This document shows, piece after piece, positions 48,300 to 60,945 of a stretch of DNA of 64,000 bases; position 1 is the first letter of the stretch, and each line of letters starts with the position of its first letter. The position numbers and the translations under genes were made by a program. The notes beneath the pieces are model-generated. The model was not told where the DNA came from. It saw nothing but the letters and a program-made list of their open reading frames with translations, and made no database searches. Origin of the DNA: Sesamum alatum (lineage: Eukaryota; Streptophyta; Magnoliopsida; Lamiales; Pedaliaceae); the NCBI GenBank assembly GCA_034509735.1, contig JACGWO010000010.1, forward strand, positions 13,901,193 through 13,965,192, written 5' to 3'.

Positions 48300-48594
48300 A
48301 ACAGAGATATCACTTGCATAAGCACATCAAACTGAGATAGGCCTTCATGCCAAGAACTTGGAAACCTTGAAAGCACACACACACACACAGAGAAATCCAC
48401 ATGCCAAACACTTGGACACCTTGAAAGCCCAAAAACAGACACACACAGAGAGAAATCTACATGCGAAGAACTTGGAATTAAACCTTGCAAGAAGACACAC
48501 TAACCTGTCTCCTTCCTCCAAAGTTGAATTTAGGGGGCGAGATAATCGGCGGAGTGGGCTGATTTACTCTCATGAAAACTCCAGGAACAGCCAT
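45207..48594 (-). CDS. DXS: 1-deoxy-D-xylulose-5-phosphate synthase, class II type, plastid
   Basis: DXS condenses pyruvate and glyceraldehyde 3-phosphate to DXP using thiamine diphosphate, the first step of the plastid MEP pathway to isoprenoids. Ten exons (minus): 48594-48505, 48002-47838, 47739-47575, 47471-47321, 47226-46955, 46867-46594, 46505-46198, 46091-45810, 45730-45446, 45353-45207. All junctions are GT-AG and in frame; 2139 nt, 712 residues, normal length. A Ser/Pro-rich N-terminus ([12 protein letters not shown]) fits a transit peptide. Key sites: GGH around residue 108, thiamine-site GDG 210-212 with LNDN downstream, IAEQH with catalytic Glu near 443, DRAG near 492, DGPTHCG near 500. 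[18 protein letters not shown] and the C-terminal [11 protein letters not shown] resemble class II (specialised-metabolism) DXS. An in-frame ATG at 48708 would add 38 unlike residues; 48594 is preferred. Confidence 0.96.
48069..48137. repeat. Compound (CT)n-(CA)n microsatellite in DXS intron 1
   Basis: About 22 CT units are followed by about 10 CA units. The ORFs called across it are artefacts. A second similar array lies nearby at 48244-48299. Confidence 0.95.
48244..48299. repeat. Second compound (CT)n-(CA)n microsatellite in DXS intron 1
   Basis: About 16 CT units then about 12 CA units. The following 140 bases hold shorter CA runs separated by repeated words (AGAAATC, CATGC, CTTGGA), suggesting local duplication within intron 1. 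Confidence 0.9.
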
Positions 48595-48774
48595 TCTTGA
48601 TGGGAGGAGGTACCTCAGGGATGGAGGATGGATGGAAGAGTCAGGTGACAGAACAAGTGCGCGAGCTGATGGTAAGAGTTGAACTACGACAAAATTTATA
48701 ATTAGCAATCAAGAACGGCTTCCACCATTAAATAAGTTTAAAAAATAGTTACTCATGGGCTTGTCTTTATTCTA

Positions 48775-48810
<36 letters not shown>

Positions 48811-48969
48811 AAAAAAAATTTAAAAAAAATTGTTACAACTCATTTTGTCAGTGTAGACTAAGAATTTATATATTGATTGGACTATTTTTTGGTCTATTTG
48901 GTTGAAATTGTCCTCTTGAAAGAGGTAGAGGTATGACCCTGCAGTCTACAATTAAATTGATGTGGCGTA
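48595..48969 (-). promoter_or_regulatory. 5' UTR and proximal promoter region of DXS
   Basis: This is the region upstream of the DXS ATG. It should hold the 5' UTR and core promoter, but I cannot place a transcription start. A (TA)n run lies at 48779-48806. A short upstream ATG frame at 48708 is in frame with the coding region. Confidence 0.4.
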
Positions 48970-49674
48970 TGCTAAGAAAGAAAAATTAATTATTTCGTAC
49001 GTTAAAAATGACCACGAATAATTATGATAAATCGATATTATTTATAACAGTCAAATAAAATTAATGTCTATCACGGTACCATAGTTTTAGCTTTTTTTTT
49101 TTTTTTTTTTTTTTTTGGAATGGTACCATAGTTTTAGCTATGGATAAGATATTTACCACAGGTCTTAGTATGGTTAATATTTTGGCACTATTTGTAATTA
49201 AGGATTAATAATTATTGTGTAGCCATGATTAATTAATAGGGATAATTACATTTACACTGATCTTTGATGTAATTATATAAACCATCATTGTCTTTCGCAT
49301 AATTACAAAAGCTACCCCTGTTAGTGTTTTCCGACTAATGTGGCGTCAATGAATATTAGTAAAAATTTAATATTTAACCATGACTAATTGTCATGATTAA
49401 AAACAAATAGCTGAAGTGAATAGTCATTCACCATGGTCATACAACGATTATTAGCCTTGGTATTTACGAGTAAGGCTAAAACATTTGCCATGGTTGAAAG
49501 CCATGGCTAAAACTTTTGCTATGGCTCGTAACCATGGGAAAAAGAATTTTCATGGTGGATAATCTAGGTTTTTTGCAATGTTCTTTGTTTAACCATGGTT
49601 AATAATAATTATTTATTATGACTTTAGTCTGTAGCCAATTAATTTTGTAGTCAATAGTAAATTTTCTTCTAGTG
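48970..49674. mobile_element. CACTA-like non-autonomous element remnant upstream of DXS
   Basis: The right end reads TTTTCTTCTAGTG, the reverse of a CACTAGAAGAAAA tip like that of the intronic element at 10269-10583. The inside is full of short CCATGGCTAA / GCCATGG subterminal repeats in both orientations. The left end (CTAAGAAAGAAAAATT near 48971) is degenerate. A one-sided MITE end (GGGATAATTACATTTACAC at 49238) and a poly(T) insertion at 49093 lie inside. Confidence 0.5.
49075..49139. repeat. 18-bp direct repeats flanking a short poly(T) insertion
   Basis: GGTACCATAGTTTTAGCT occurs at 49075-49092 and again at 49122-49139. Between them are about 24 T and then GGAAT. This is the form expected of a poly(A)-ended insertion on the minus strand with a target-site duplication. 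Confidence 0.85.
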
Positions 49675-49882
49675 GAAGTCTAATTTAGTTGGCGAAGTTG
49701 AGATCCTGTGGTCATGAGGCCATGGCTCAAATCTTAAAAATGTGTGCATGGTAGTTCCTTTTGATAGTAGTTGTTGGTTAATTATAAATATTTTATATTA
49801 ATAGTTGGTAAATATTAATGGTTGATGATTGACATTTATGATGTGATTATAACCATTTCATTGGAAAAAAGAGTTATATTTA

Positions 49883-50297
49883 ATGTAAATTACAACAAAT
49901 TTCTCTGAAATTTGACATAATTATAAATACTCTATTATTGTTTGAAAAATTACTAATACTTCCCTGATTTTAATTTCCGTCCAACAAGTAGTCCACTCCA
50001 TTTGGTTTTCATCATTTTTTTTTTTCCGGTAGTAAATTGGTCAAAATATCTTTATGGACTATGAATTGTAATTTTACTTATAAAATTTTCTGAATTTTTT
50101 AGGACCTTGTCATTTTTCTTACAATTTTTAATTTTTTTGGGAAAAAAAATAACAAGGGCAAAGTGGATATTTTTAAGCCTCCTTCCAAAAATCGCATAAT
50201 TTCATAAAAAGTCAGTAAAGTATTGATATTTTTTCAAATAATAAGAGAGTATTTGTAATTATACCAAATCTTAGTAAAGCTCCTTGTAGTTAACTCC
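49883..50297. mobile_element. About 415-bp MITE with long diverged inverted arms
   Basis: The left arm (AATTACAACAAATTTCTCTG and ATAAATACTCTATTATTG) matches the inverted right arm (AATAAGAGAGTATTTGTAATTA and GGAGCTTTACTA in reverse) over about 80 bases at roughly 70-75 percent identity. Both edges are approximate. A relative lies at 43594-43672. Confidence 0.6.
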
Positions 50298-50458
50298 AAT
50301 ATTTAAGTTACTTTTATATAACTCAAGTATTTGGAAGCACTTTTTGGAAGCAACTTTCGTATCCAACAGATTCAGAAGAAAGCATTTAGAAAATTAATAC
50401 AGTCGAAAATACTAAAATAGAACTAAATAAATCTAATTAAATATAATTGCGATCTCCC

Positions 50459-50715
50459 CTTTTTTTTTTTTTTTTTTTTTTTTATAATGAGCGATTAACT
50501 ATTAATTTGAAAGTACAACAATGTTTCTAAAGCGACCAATCACTATTACAATATTCAGTGCACAGTATAATAACAAATCTACATCTACCAACATCAATCA
50601 AATGAATAATATAATCATCCTATAAACTAAACAACTCCCTATATACGTAGTACTCGAACCCACGACCTCTTGGTTGTGGGACCTCAATCTCACCACTCGG
50701 ACAAGGGATTATCGG
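50459..50715 (-). mobile_element. tRNA-type SINE, copy 1, with target duplication
   Basis: On the minus strand the 5' part has pol III-like boxes: a box A-like CCGAGTGGTGAGATTGAGG and box B GGGTTCGAGTAC. It ends 3' in a run of about 24 A (T on the + strand at 50460-50483). Target duplications are TAATTGCGATCTCCC (50444-50458) and TAATTGCAATCTCCC (50716-50730), one mismatch in 15. The ORF at 50620-50838 is an artefact. Confidence 0.85.
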
Positions 50716-50889
50716 TAATTGCAATCTCCCTTCCACATGCAAAATTTGACCCAAAAATCGCGCATTCATTGGATTTCTCTTTCTAACAATTTGTTTTGAT
50801 TTCAAGAACAAAGAATTAAGCTCATAAATTAATTTCAACTTGGCGACAAATTGCAGGCTAGGGACGTCTCGTTTATAATATTATTTCTC

Positions 50890-51240
50890 TCTTGGTAATT
50901 AATAATAGGTCAAATCTCTTCATTAGTACGATATTTTTACTTTTCGTCTCATTTTAGTTCTTTATCTCTTAAATATCGCACTTTAATCCTTTATCTTCAC
51001 TTTATGGTGCATCTGAAGTTATAAGTTCGAGTCTCACCGAATATATCGGTGTTTAATTTTATGCGAGTTTATCGTAATTCGTTTCATAGTGTATAGTTTT
51101 ATTAATGATATATTGATCGAATAAATATATTGCTTAACTAGTCATTATGTTGAATTATTGATGGTATCATATAATTATTAAAAAAAGAAATGAGGAACTA
51201 AAATACAACTAAAAATATAGATTAGGGATTGACGGACAGA
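50890..51240. other. Spacer between the two SINEs, possible third SINE fragment
   Basis: A box B-like GTTCGAGTCTCACCGAAT at about 51026-51043 may mark a fragment of another SINE family. Nothing else is recognised. Confidence 0.35.
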
Positions 51241-51263
51241 TTTCACTCAATAATAAATTCAAG

Positions 51264-51452
51264 CGGTGAGGTTGAGGTCCCACAACCAAGAGGTCGTAGG
51301 TTCGAGTACTACGAATGTAGAGAGTTGTTTAATTTATAGAATGTTTGTATTATTTCTTTGATTGGTGTCTGTACATGTGAATATGATATTATACCGTGGA
51401 CTGCATAGATGTTGTTATATGGCTTATTATAAAATAAATAAATCAATAAATA
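51264..51452 (+). mobile_element. tRNA-type SINE, copy 2, opposite orientation
   Basis: Same family as 50459-50715. The 5' part (CGGTGAGGTTGAGGTCCCAC, then AGGTCGTAGGTTCGAGTACT) is close to copy 1. It ends in an A-rich AAATAAAT tail. Target duplications are AATAAATTCAAG (51252-51263) and AATAAACTCAAG (51453-51464), one mismatch in 12. Confidence 0.82.
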
Positions 51453-51464
51453 AATAAACTCAAG

Positions 51465-52325
51465 TGTGCATATTGTTTAAGACGCATTCCACGCGAGATG
51501 TTCTGACCAATCAAACAACACTACTATTTCACTCAAGAGTTGGTACGTTTGTCTCTACAATAAAGGAATCAGTTGAACAACTTTGATTTCTAATTCCAGT
51601 TTGATGCCACATTTAATCATATTTATGTTTATCTGATTAATTAAAATAATAAAAAAAAGAAGAACAAACCCAAACAGAAATTTTAGGTAGATGGAATGTG
51701 ATTCTGATCTGTCTCTTCATTATGCCAGCAATTTTAATTCTGGTACTAATTAATATAGAGAATTATGGGCATTAGATACTTGTTTTTTTTTTTTTTCTTG
51801 ATTTGAATTATGTGTTCCCGAATTTGATCAGGAACGTCTAATCTGAATATAGAAAATCTGAATATAGAAAATCCTAATATGCTTAGGTGAGTTAAAAAAA
51901 TCTTGTAGTGTGATCTGTAATATAAGAAATTATAAAAACTACAACGAGAATGATATCGATTATAGTACTTCAATGGTTAAGTCAGTAAAATCGTACGAAA
52001 AGGAATGTGGAGATCGTAAGAGTATTCAGAAAGTCAAAAGTTGTACTTTGAGCATGGAAAGTTAGTATTTATAGATATCCCGAGCTGTATCATTTTACGC
52101 GAATTGATCTAGTAATGATCTAATTGTCATAATAAATCCGTACATATTCAGGTTCAAATAGGACCGAGTCTGGATCGATGTAACCCAAATATAAGAGGCA
52201 CATATTTACAAAAATTATTGTTCTTATCTCGTGATTGTCATTTTTCTTAAATTATACACAAATTATAATAAGTCTATCGTACTTGCCATAAATTGATTTG
52301 AATGTGATCAAACTTGATCCACATC

Positions 52326-52363
<38 letters not shown>

Positions 52364-53395
52364 GCCATCGTTGCACGCAGTCCCTGCGAGTATATAAAAA
52401 AGAATTATGGTGTGAGTTGAAGAGAAAATTTTTTTATGAAGGAATAAAAAAAGAAGTTCGTAAGAAGAAATAAACAAGCATGCAAGTGGAATATTGGATT
52501 GAGAGAAAAACCATTGAAATTACTATTCTGACAAATACTTATTTTTATCTAAAAATTGGTACGTCAAAAGCTTTTATGATATAATAATTGTAATCGATTC
52601 ATTGGAAAAAAATGAGTTAAGTAGTCTGAAGCTACACAATTATTTTTGTGAAAGAAAAATAGAAAAAATTAAATATAAAATTTAGAAAAACACTTCCAAC
52701 ATAATTCCAATGCCAAAAATTATTAATTATTTTTTTCCAAAACCAGAAATGATCAAATCATGACAATGGAATCTAAAAGGCATACGCAGAAGACGTTAGA
52801 GGAGTTTGATTCTCTTAACTTGAATATGATGAAACTTGATCACAATTCCCATGGGATTTAAAAAAAAAAGAAATATAAAATTGCTAAATTGTTAGAGTTT
52901 TAATTTTTTTTTATCTTCTTGGCACTTTATTATCAATGGAAAAAAATTTATATACAAAGAAAATCATGATAAATAATTTTTTTACAATAATTATAATGAA
53001 AAAGGTAATTGGATTGAACTTTTCTGGCTATATAATTAATTTAAATATTTAAACATTGGAACTATGCCAAGAAAGCTTGGTTCAGTGGATCCCAAGATTC
53101 AACGGATTGAGTTCAAGTTGTATCACAAATATAGATATTTATTATACATTAAAGTTATTTATAATTGTGAGGTGACTTGCGATAATTGATGTTCTGTTGT
53201 ATGAATTATTTGTAACTCCAATCTTATATGAGCATCACAGTTTTATTCTGAGAAGGCACCTCTTAAAGAGAAGAGGTCTGAGAGTATATAAATTAGTTTT
53301 TCGTTTGTAGCCGATGTGGGATATTTGCCTACATCATCAGTCCCGACGAGAGGTCTGAGATGAGCACATGTCCTAGTCCCTTAGACAGTACCAAC
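51465..53395. other. AT-rich intergenic DNA, no gene seen
   Basis: No gene recognised. A (TA)n microsatellite lies at about 52329-52361, and T and A runs elsewhere. An 18-bp direct duplication (GAATATAGAAAATC) occurs at about 51845-51872. Confidence 0.5.
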
Positions 53396-53570
53396 TAGGG
53401 GTGGCAGATGAGTCGAGCCAGCTCGCGAGCTTCGCGAGTCGGCTTGAGTTTGAGCTCGACTCGAGCTTGAGTTTTTCGAGCTCGAGTCGAGCCTCGAACT
53501 CCAGTCGAGCTCGAGCTCGAGCTCAATTGTCTCTGTTTGTTAGGCTCGCGAGCTTTTCCCTTTTTTTTTT

Positions 53571-53601
<31 letters not shown>

Positions 53602-53770
53602 GAATTTTTATATGTTTAATTTGATATTCAATACTTTCAATTTCATACTTAAAATTGACCATATAGTGTAATTATTAATCAATATGATACATTTTATTTT
53701 AGATAATAATAAACTATGGTATTCGTACTTTTATTTATACATTTAAACTTTGTATTTATATAAAAACAAA

Positions 53771-55060
<1,290 letters not shown>

Positions 55061-55362
55061 TATATATATGTATTCTATACTATTATGATTTATAATAATA
55101 TAATTTTATTAAAAAATTATACCAATAATTAAAAATTATACCAATATTTACGAGCTCGAACTTGAGGAGCTTGAAGTCAGCTGGAGCTGAATTTAGCTCG
55201 AGCTCGAACTCGTCCAGTCGAGCTTGAGTTCGAGCTCGAGCTCGAGCTCATTAAGTAAGATCCGAGCTCGAGCTCGACCTTCTTAGAAAAGGCTTTGTAG
55301 AAAATTGCTACAATTGGACATCTCAGGGTGAGCCAGAATATGAGCCTTCTATGAAGGAAAAT

Positions 55363-55948
55363 ATATGCCAAATCAAACGACATACTGGAATAATTATGAG
55401 CAGTTGAATTGGGATCAGAGAATGGTGGTTGATTCAGCTAGTCCTGTAATTCCTTCACCATATATTGATCATGGATATCATAATTATGGGGATAGCTTCA
55501 ATGAACCGACATCTGTTAGTCATCAGTGTCATGAGAACGAGGCTGATGTGGGTTCTAACAATGGGGGTAAAGAACAATACTGATAATTTAGAAGCACTGT
55601 CTAATTTTTTTTTATGTTGTAAGCGCTGCAGATCAACCGTTATACAGTGGGAGCGAGAGTCAATCTTAGTTATCTGCAGTGGTGACGCTAGTAAACATCA
55701 AATCTGAATACAACTTACCGCAAAGTTGTTATGATGAAATATCACAACTAATAGGGGAATTACTGCCACAAGATCACACGTTACTAAAGGATTATTATAG
55801 TACAAAAAAGTTGATAAGAGAGTTAGGATTACTTGTTGAGAAAATTGGCAGGTGTAAGACTAATAATATATCATTTTGGAAAGATGACAAACATTTAAAA
55901 TTTTGCAAATTTTACGAGCATACTAGGTATAAAAGCATATCGTCTTAG
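55363..55948 (+). pseudogene. CACTA (En/Spm) transposase N-terminal fragment
   Basis: Two pieces match the N-terminal part of plant CACTA TNP2-type transposase ORFs: YWNNYEQLNWDQRMVVDSASP and SPYIDHGYHNYGDSFNEP (55383-55510), and in another frame LVNIKSEYNLPQSCYDEISQLIGELLPQ, then KKLIRELGLLVEKIG and KFCKFYEHTRYK (55682-55930). The catalytic transposase domain and the TNP1/TNPA part are absent, so this is a broken end of an element. The frame change lies between about 55583 and 55680. Confidence 0.8.
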
Positions 55949-57370
55949 TCATTTTAAAAGCATTTGAAAAACTTAACGAGTACTTCATGCAAAATACATA
56001 AGTTGAATAACACAAATAAATAATAAAAGGAGTACTTTTTAATGATCGTTCATTTACAACTTTTAATGCAACCTGAAAAAACAATCACTTAATTATGAAT
56101 AGAAGGGTTGACCAAATTCACAGAACGCCAGGTCAATAGAAAACTTTTTTTTTTAATTATTATTAAAAGTAGTAATTATATGGTTATAACAATATCATAA
56201 TAAATTGAGCAATTGTGCACTATATTAATTCAATTATTACATCAATACAATAAATAATCATAAAATAAATTATAATAAACTCATATGAAATGAAAAAAAA
56301 TATCGATACATTTGGTTTGTGAAGAGAAAATGGGGATATTTAGTATTTCGAATTGAAAGAATGGTTGAATAGTTGTCTTTCATCCCATTTCGCCCATTTT
56401 CACCTTCACGTCCGCCTCACATGCTCTTGTTCCGTTAGTTTTGGATGAAAACTTGACGGGAATGACGAAATGTGTGCAAAATAGATAATTTGATGAACCA
56501 AATTTATAAGTCATGGAGTATTAGAACCAAAATTATTTTAATGATAAATATATCATTATTACAAAAAATAATAAAATAATAACATAAATTCAAATAAAAT
56601 GATATAAATATCCACACATATTACGAAACTCAAACTTATTTATAAATTTTGAGTACTAATCATTAAGCTGACGCATCACTGATAATAACGCCTCCACCAA
56701 AGGTACATGGTTCACGTGGGGTAAAAGGAAGAGTTTGGTTTGGACCGCAGCCTGAATTTGACTTAGAATAATACATATGAATGTACATCATATCACATGC
56801 AAGATACTTTGAGATTTGAGATAAGTCAACAAATCTAGTTAATCAATTTATTTAAAGGAAAACTTCAAAAGGGAAGAAATGCCATTTATTTTATTCAATT
56901 CTCCATCTTTTATTATTAAATTATATGTTGATTTAACCCTTTTTTTAGTTATTTTCTTATTAATTTTTTTCGCACCTATATAAATACTAACCATATATAT
57001 AAAACATCTACTGCAAAAAAATTTAATTATTCCTACACCATAAATCATTATGGTTTAAAAGTCGTTGTAAATGAATACTATCTATTACAGCCAGATAAAA
57101 TCGATATAAAAATTTAATTTTTTTTACCACGATTAATCAACATTTACTATAATTTTACGTACCAAAATATTTCCCACAGTTTTTACATATAGCAAATATA
57201 CTGGCATCACTTGCAGAATTAATGGCTAATAGCCATTGCGCAGCTATAGTTAATTAGTACCCACCATCATTTTTTAATTTTACCATAATAATTAATCATA
57301 GTTGATGTGAGCAAAATCTTCTTAATCAAGAAAATGACTTTGGGTCGAAAATTCCCAGCCGAACGCTGAA
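55949..57370. other. AT-rich intergenic DNA with CACTA-like subterminal remnant
   Basis: No gene recognised. At about 57040-57310, words such as ACCACGATTAATCA, AATGGCTAATAGCCAT and CCACAGTTTTTAC resemble the inside of the CACTA-like elements at 10269 and 48970, but I see no CACTA tips. Confidence 0.45.
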
Positions 57371-58048
57371 TGATGCAAGGAAAGAGGAACTGCAAAAAAA
57401 ATATTAGCACTTCGACGTTCAAGTCAGTAATTTATCAGAAAAGAGATAAATTGAAAACACAATGTGAATGAAGAATGTAATCGTGTTAGGTGTAGCATGA
57501 AATAATTGTGTAGTGTACGAGTTGGTGAATACGTCACCTAATTAAGGGTGAAGACTTTGTATTTATAGGTGTACGAGTCCTCTCGGACTGAGAGGTCTAA
57601 TAAGGCTAGAACTCCTAGAGAGTGATCAAGAGGGGACTCTTAATTTCGGGGGAACTGGTGGATAACTCCATCACAAATGCGGATTTGGGCTCGCAGATAA
57701 GGATGCCTATCTCCACCTCGCGTCCTTCTTGGGATTAGGTATCATTCCACGTCGATTGGTGACGTGGGCCTCTGCTGCCTCGCTGGCAGACTTCGTGGCT
57801 TTCAGACTGGGCAGTTATACCTTGTTAGTTGGGTTGGCCCAATTGAGGCTGGTCATGCTCTTGGCCTTCACTCCTTCCTTGGACCAAGTAGAGTGCGGGC
57901 CCTCCCTCCAGGGCTTTATAGCTCTTCCCTCGTCGAGGCTCATGCCTCTTGCTTTGGGCTGTCCGAATCTGGGGCTAGGCTACTAGCTTGACGGCCTTGG
58001 GCCTCGCCTATTGGGCTTGGATTAGGCCTGCTCGATTTATCCTCATCA
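57371..58048 (-). repeat. 3' LTR of the second Tat-like element
   Basis: It is 678 bp, TGATGC at the left edge and CATCA at the right, with internal coding sequence beginning to the right. The minus strand is the sense strand, so this is the 3' LTR; the adjoining GTGGGACTAAC on the minus strand is a weak polypurine tract. ORFs at 57729-57991 lie inside and are not genes. It is GC-richer than its surroundings. Confidence 0.7.
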
Positions 58049-58568
58049 GTTAGTCCCACCTACTCTGAGAAGGAGGGGGCCATAGCCCTCCTGCTGAGAG
58101 TAGGATGATTCTCAAGAGCATCTTCTCAGCTATGCAAAGGGGCAACCCTCTTGGGCTGCTTGAAACTATCAGGATTTGACGACTGTAACGTGAAATGCGT
58201 CGTACTCTGGGCGTGTGAGTTGATATCTTTGCAAAGGAGGGATCAGTTACTCGCTAAACTGCCCCTTGGGTGTTGGTAACCACCCAACCCCTAGCGGTTA
58301 CCTGGCGTGCGAGCGTGTAATCGTAGCATATCGCCTCTTCGCCTGCCTTTTAACTTCTTCAAACTTAATGTTCTCCCACTTTTACCCCCACGATTCTAAA
58401 GAGGGAAAACCCTAATCTTGACCTTAGTGCTCTCTGTTCTTCTTCTTTTGTAAGTGTTTCTTTCTCTAAGCTTCTTTATTTCCTTTGTTGTGTGATATTC
58501 TGTTTTCTTTTCAAAAAAGTTGTGTCTTTTAAAAGAAAATGATGTTTCCTGATGAGTTATATGTTTGA
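58049..58568. other. Internal non-coding region of the second Tat-like element
   Basis: Between the 3' LTR and the start of the antisense ORF. It could hold the promoter or leader of that ORF. Nothing else is recognised. Confidence 0.45.
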
Positions 58569-60945
58569 TGGGGGAGAAATGGGCGGACAATGATGTTGGC
58601 GAGGCCACCTCTGGGGGGCCAAGTTCTGGCCCCTCTGCGTATGGGGGAGGCCGTCGGTGGAGTATTAGGAAGGCGACGGAAGGGTCCCGTTGCCTGTTAG
58701 ACAAGCCCCCTAGCGTGGGCGAGAGTTCGAGGGGTGAAGAAGAGGAGGTGGCGAACTGCTCCCCCGGCGAAGGGGCGGAGCCTCCTGTCACCAGCGAAGA
58801 AGAGGAGAGGACGAGTAGTCCTTTTCTTTTGGAAGGTGCCTCCTCCTCCCTTCAGGTTTCCGACCTGGAGGTTTTCATGGCTGAGTACCATATCCTCCCA
58901 ACTTCACTCTTTTGGTTCCTCCTCCTGACAGCCAACCCGATCTCCTTCCTCCAAACTACCTTTGCTTTTTTGCTGCCCAATTGAAGACGGGCCTCCACTT
59001 CCCCATCCCCCATTTTTACGAGGATATTGCCCATACTTTTGGGGTCCATCTGAACCAACTGACCCAAATTCTTTTCATTTCTTGGCTGGCTTTGCCATGA
59101 TTTTCAAATACAATGGTCTCTACCCCGTTGACTAGGACTTCTTGTCTTGTTTTCAATTGAAAATTTTCAAACTCAGAGTGTTTCAGTACTCCCCTTATGA
59201 GGGGTGTGTTTCCTGCCTGCTCGAATGTCCCCAAACTATGGCGGGATAGCTTCTTCTTCGTCCTACCTCCTCCTTGGGCGTTCCACCATAGTTGGCTATA
59301 TGACCTCCCTCTCCTCATCTCCTTTCCTATTCAAAACAAGCCGCTAGGCTTGACTACCCTCATCGAAGATCTTAACTCTTGGCCGTCCGATTGCCGGAGT
59401 TTGGTAGAACAGAGGCTCCTGTCTTACTTCAAGCTGACCCCTAGTGTGGTCCATTTGGAGGAGCCACTGGGTATTTGTTGCTTTTTGCATGCTTCTTGGT
59501 TTATCTTGTTCATACCCCAAATTGATGTTTGCATTGTTATCTTTGTTTTTGCAGAGCGCATAATGTTTAGCATGTTTCTGTGAAGTGGCCTATAGAGCGG
59601 CTCAGGGAGCAGGCAGCGACGCCTCTCAGCCGACCTTCTGAGGGGACCCCTACCTTGGGAGATTCTGGGGGGAAGCATGTGACCTCAGCTCCTTAGAGCT
59701 CCTCCAAGCAGGCCAATGGGGCCTCTTCATCAATGGTCCCCATGCAGGTGTCAACTTTTTCGGGGGCGGTCACTCTGCCCATTCTTCCCCCTTCGTCTCA
59801 GGACACAAGCAACTCCTCCCCTCACTGCCAGCAGTTCAGTCCTAAGTGGGGTCTCTATCCCCACCACTCTTTCGTGAAGGAGCTGGAAGGGGAGACCTCC
59901 CTGGCTGTGGATTTCTTGAAGGGGGCCCTGCTCCTTAGGGACAGGAAGGCTCTATCCTCCACTCCCCGAGAGAACCTTCTGGGCTCCTTGCTGGATATCA
60001 TGCCAGGGTCCTTCCTACCCTCTCATATTTCCAATTTTTATTTCTTTAACATATTTTATGAGGTGGTTTTTATTCTTAGGCGAGCGCAGTTTTGGGGGAG
60101 GTCATCTCCCATCCCTAGATTCCTCCTCATCCTCCTTCAGATGGCCAATGGAAGAGGGTGGAAGAGAAGGTGGACCGTCTAACTGGGGAAGTGACCAAGG
60201 CCAAGAAGGAGGCACAGAAGCGGGCCCGGACTGCTGAGGAGAAGGCTCAGACGGCTTAGGACAAGATGGAGCAGCTACAACAACAATTGTTATCTATAAC
60301 GGAGAGCCAATCTACCACCTTGACCAAGGCCAGAGAGCAGGCTTCACGGGACTTCCCTTACTCCATGGCAAGGGCACCAATATTTGGAGGCTTACTGGGA
60401 GAATCGCCTCTCGAGTTCAGCAGGTCGAACGACTTCCAGGTAGAAGTGGGGCGCATAGCGGGCCCCTTCATGGAGTACAGCTTTCGGGCATACCAGAGGC
60501 AGTTTGCTGCCTCGGGATACTCCCCTCAGGGGGTTGAGGCTTCTTTCTTGGACTTCGAGGGGTCTTGGAGGGGGGCCCTAATTCTTTAACTTATCTAGCC
60601 CCCAGCGCCGAGTCCCCCTTAGCAGTCTAAGGTACCAAGCTGACTAGGTTGTTTGTTGTTATAACCCCTATCTTTAAATTTTTAAATGACATGTCTGATC
60701 ACTTTCTCTCAGTGGAGGAACTAGACCTGATAATGGACACGACCATGGTGGAGGTAAAAAGCCCCCAGGCTGTCTCTGAGGGGATTGCAGTGAGGAGCCA
60801 ACTGAGGAGAATGTTGCTGGCCCTGAGCCTGTTGCGGCTGCCCCCATCCCTGAGGAGCAGCTTGCTTAAGCCGCCACCCCTGCTGCTGAGGAGGATGTGG
60901 CCAGAGGGTGAGGAGAAGGCCCCTTCTGTGGGGCAGCACAATTAA
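58569..60945 (+). pseudogene. Antisense ORF of the second Tat-like element (putative gypsy-type transposon protein)
   Basis: It is transcribed opposite to the pol of the same element. It starts MGEKWADNDVGEATSGG (58569), an acidic Ser-rich N-terminus, then LEVFMAEYHILP, PNYLCFFAAQLKTGLHFPIPHFYEDIAHTFGVHLNQL (58953-59060), LPPPWAFHHSW, and CRSLVEQRLLSYFKLTPS. These match the plant domain Pfam calls putative gypsy type transposon (Transposase_28). Further on, 60130-60600 encodes a charged coiled coil with KMEQLQQQLLSI (about 60264-60300) and a final FMEYSFRAYQRQFAASGYSPQGVEASFLDFEG. Frame changes near 58900, 59100, 59250 and 60180 and several stops break it. Function is unknown; such ORFs have been noted in Tat-clade elements. 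Confidence 0.8.

Noticed and set aside
51290..51320. Possible tRNA gene (box A and box B)
   Set aside because: No cloverleaf acceptor stem is apparent, and the boxes sit in a SINE with an A-rich tail and target duplication.
57729..57991. Overlapping ORFs of 75-85 residues
   Set aside because: They lie inside the LTR of the second Tat-like element, in GC-richer DNA, and match no family.
58396..58791. 131-residue minus-strand ORF
   Set aside because: It is a shadow of the antisense-ORF N-terminus, which is supported by domain similarity on the + strand further along.
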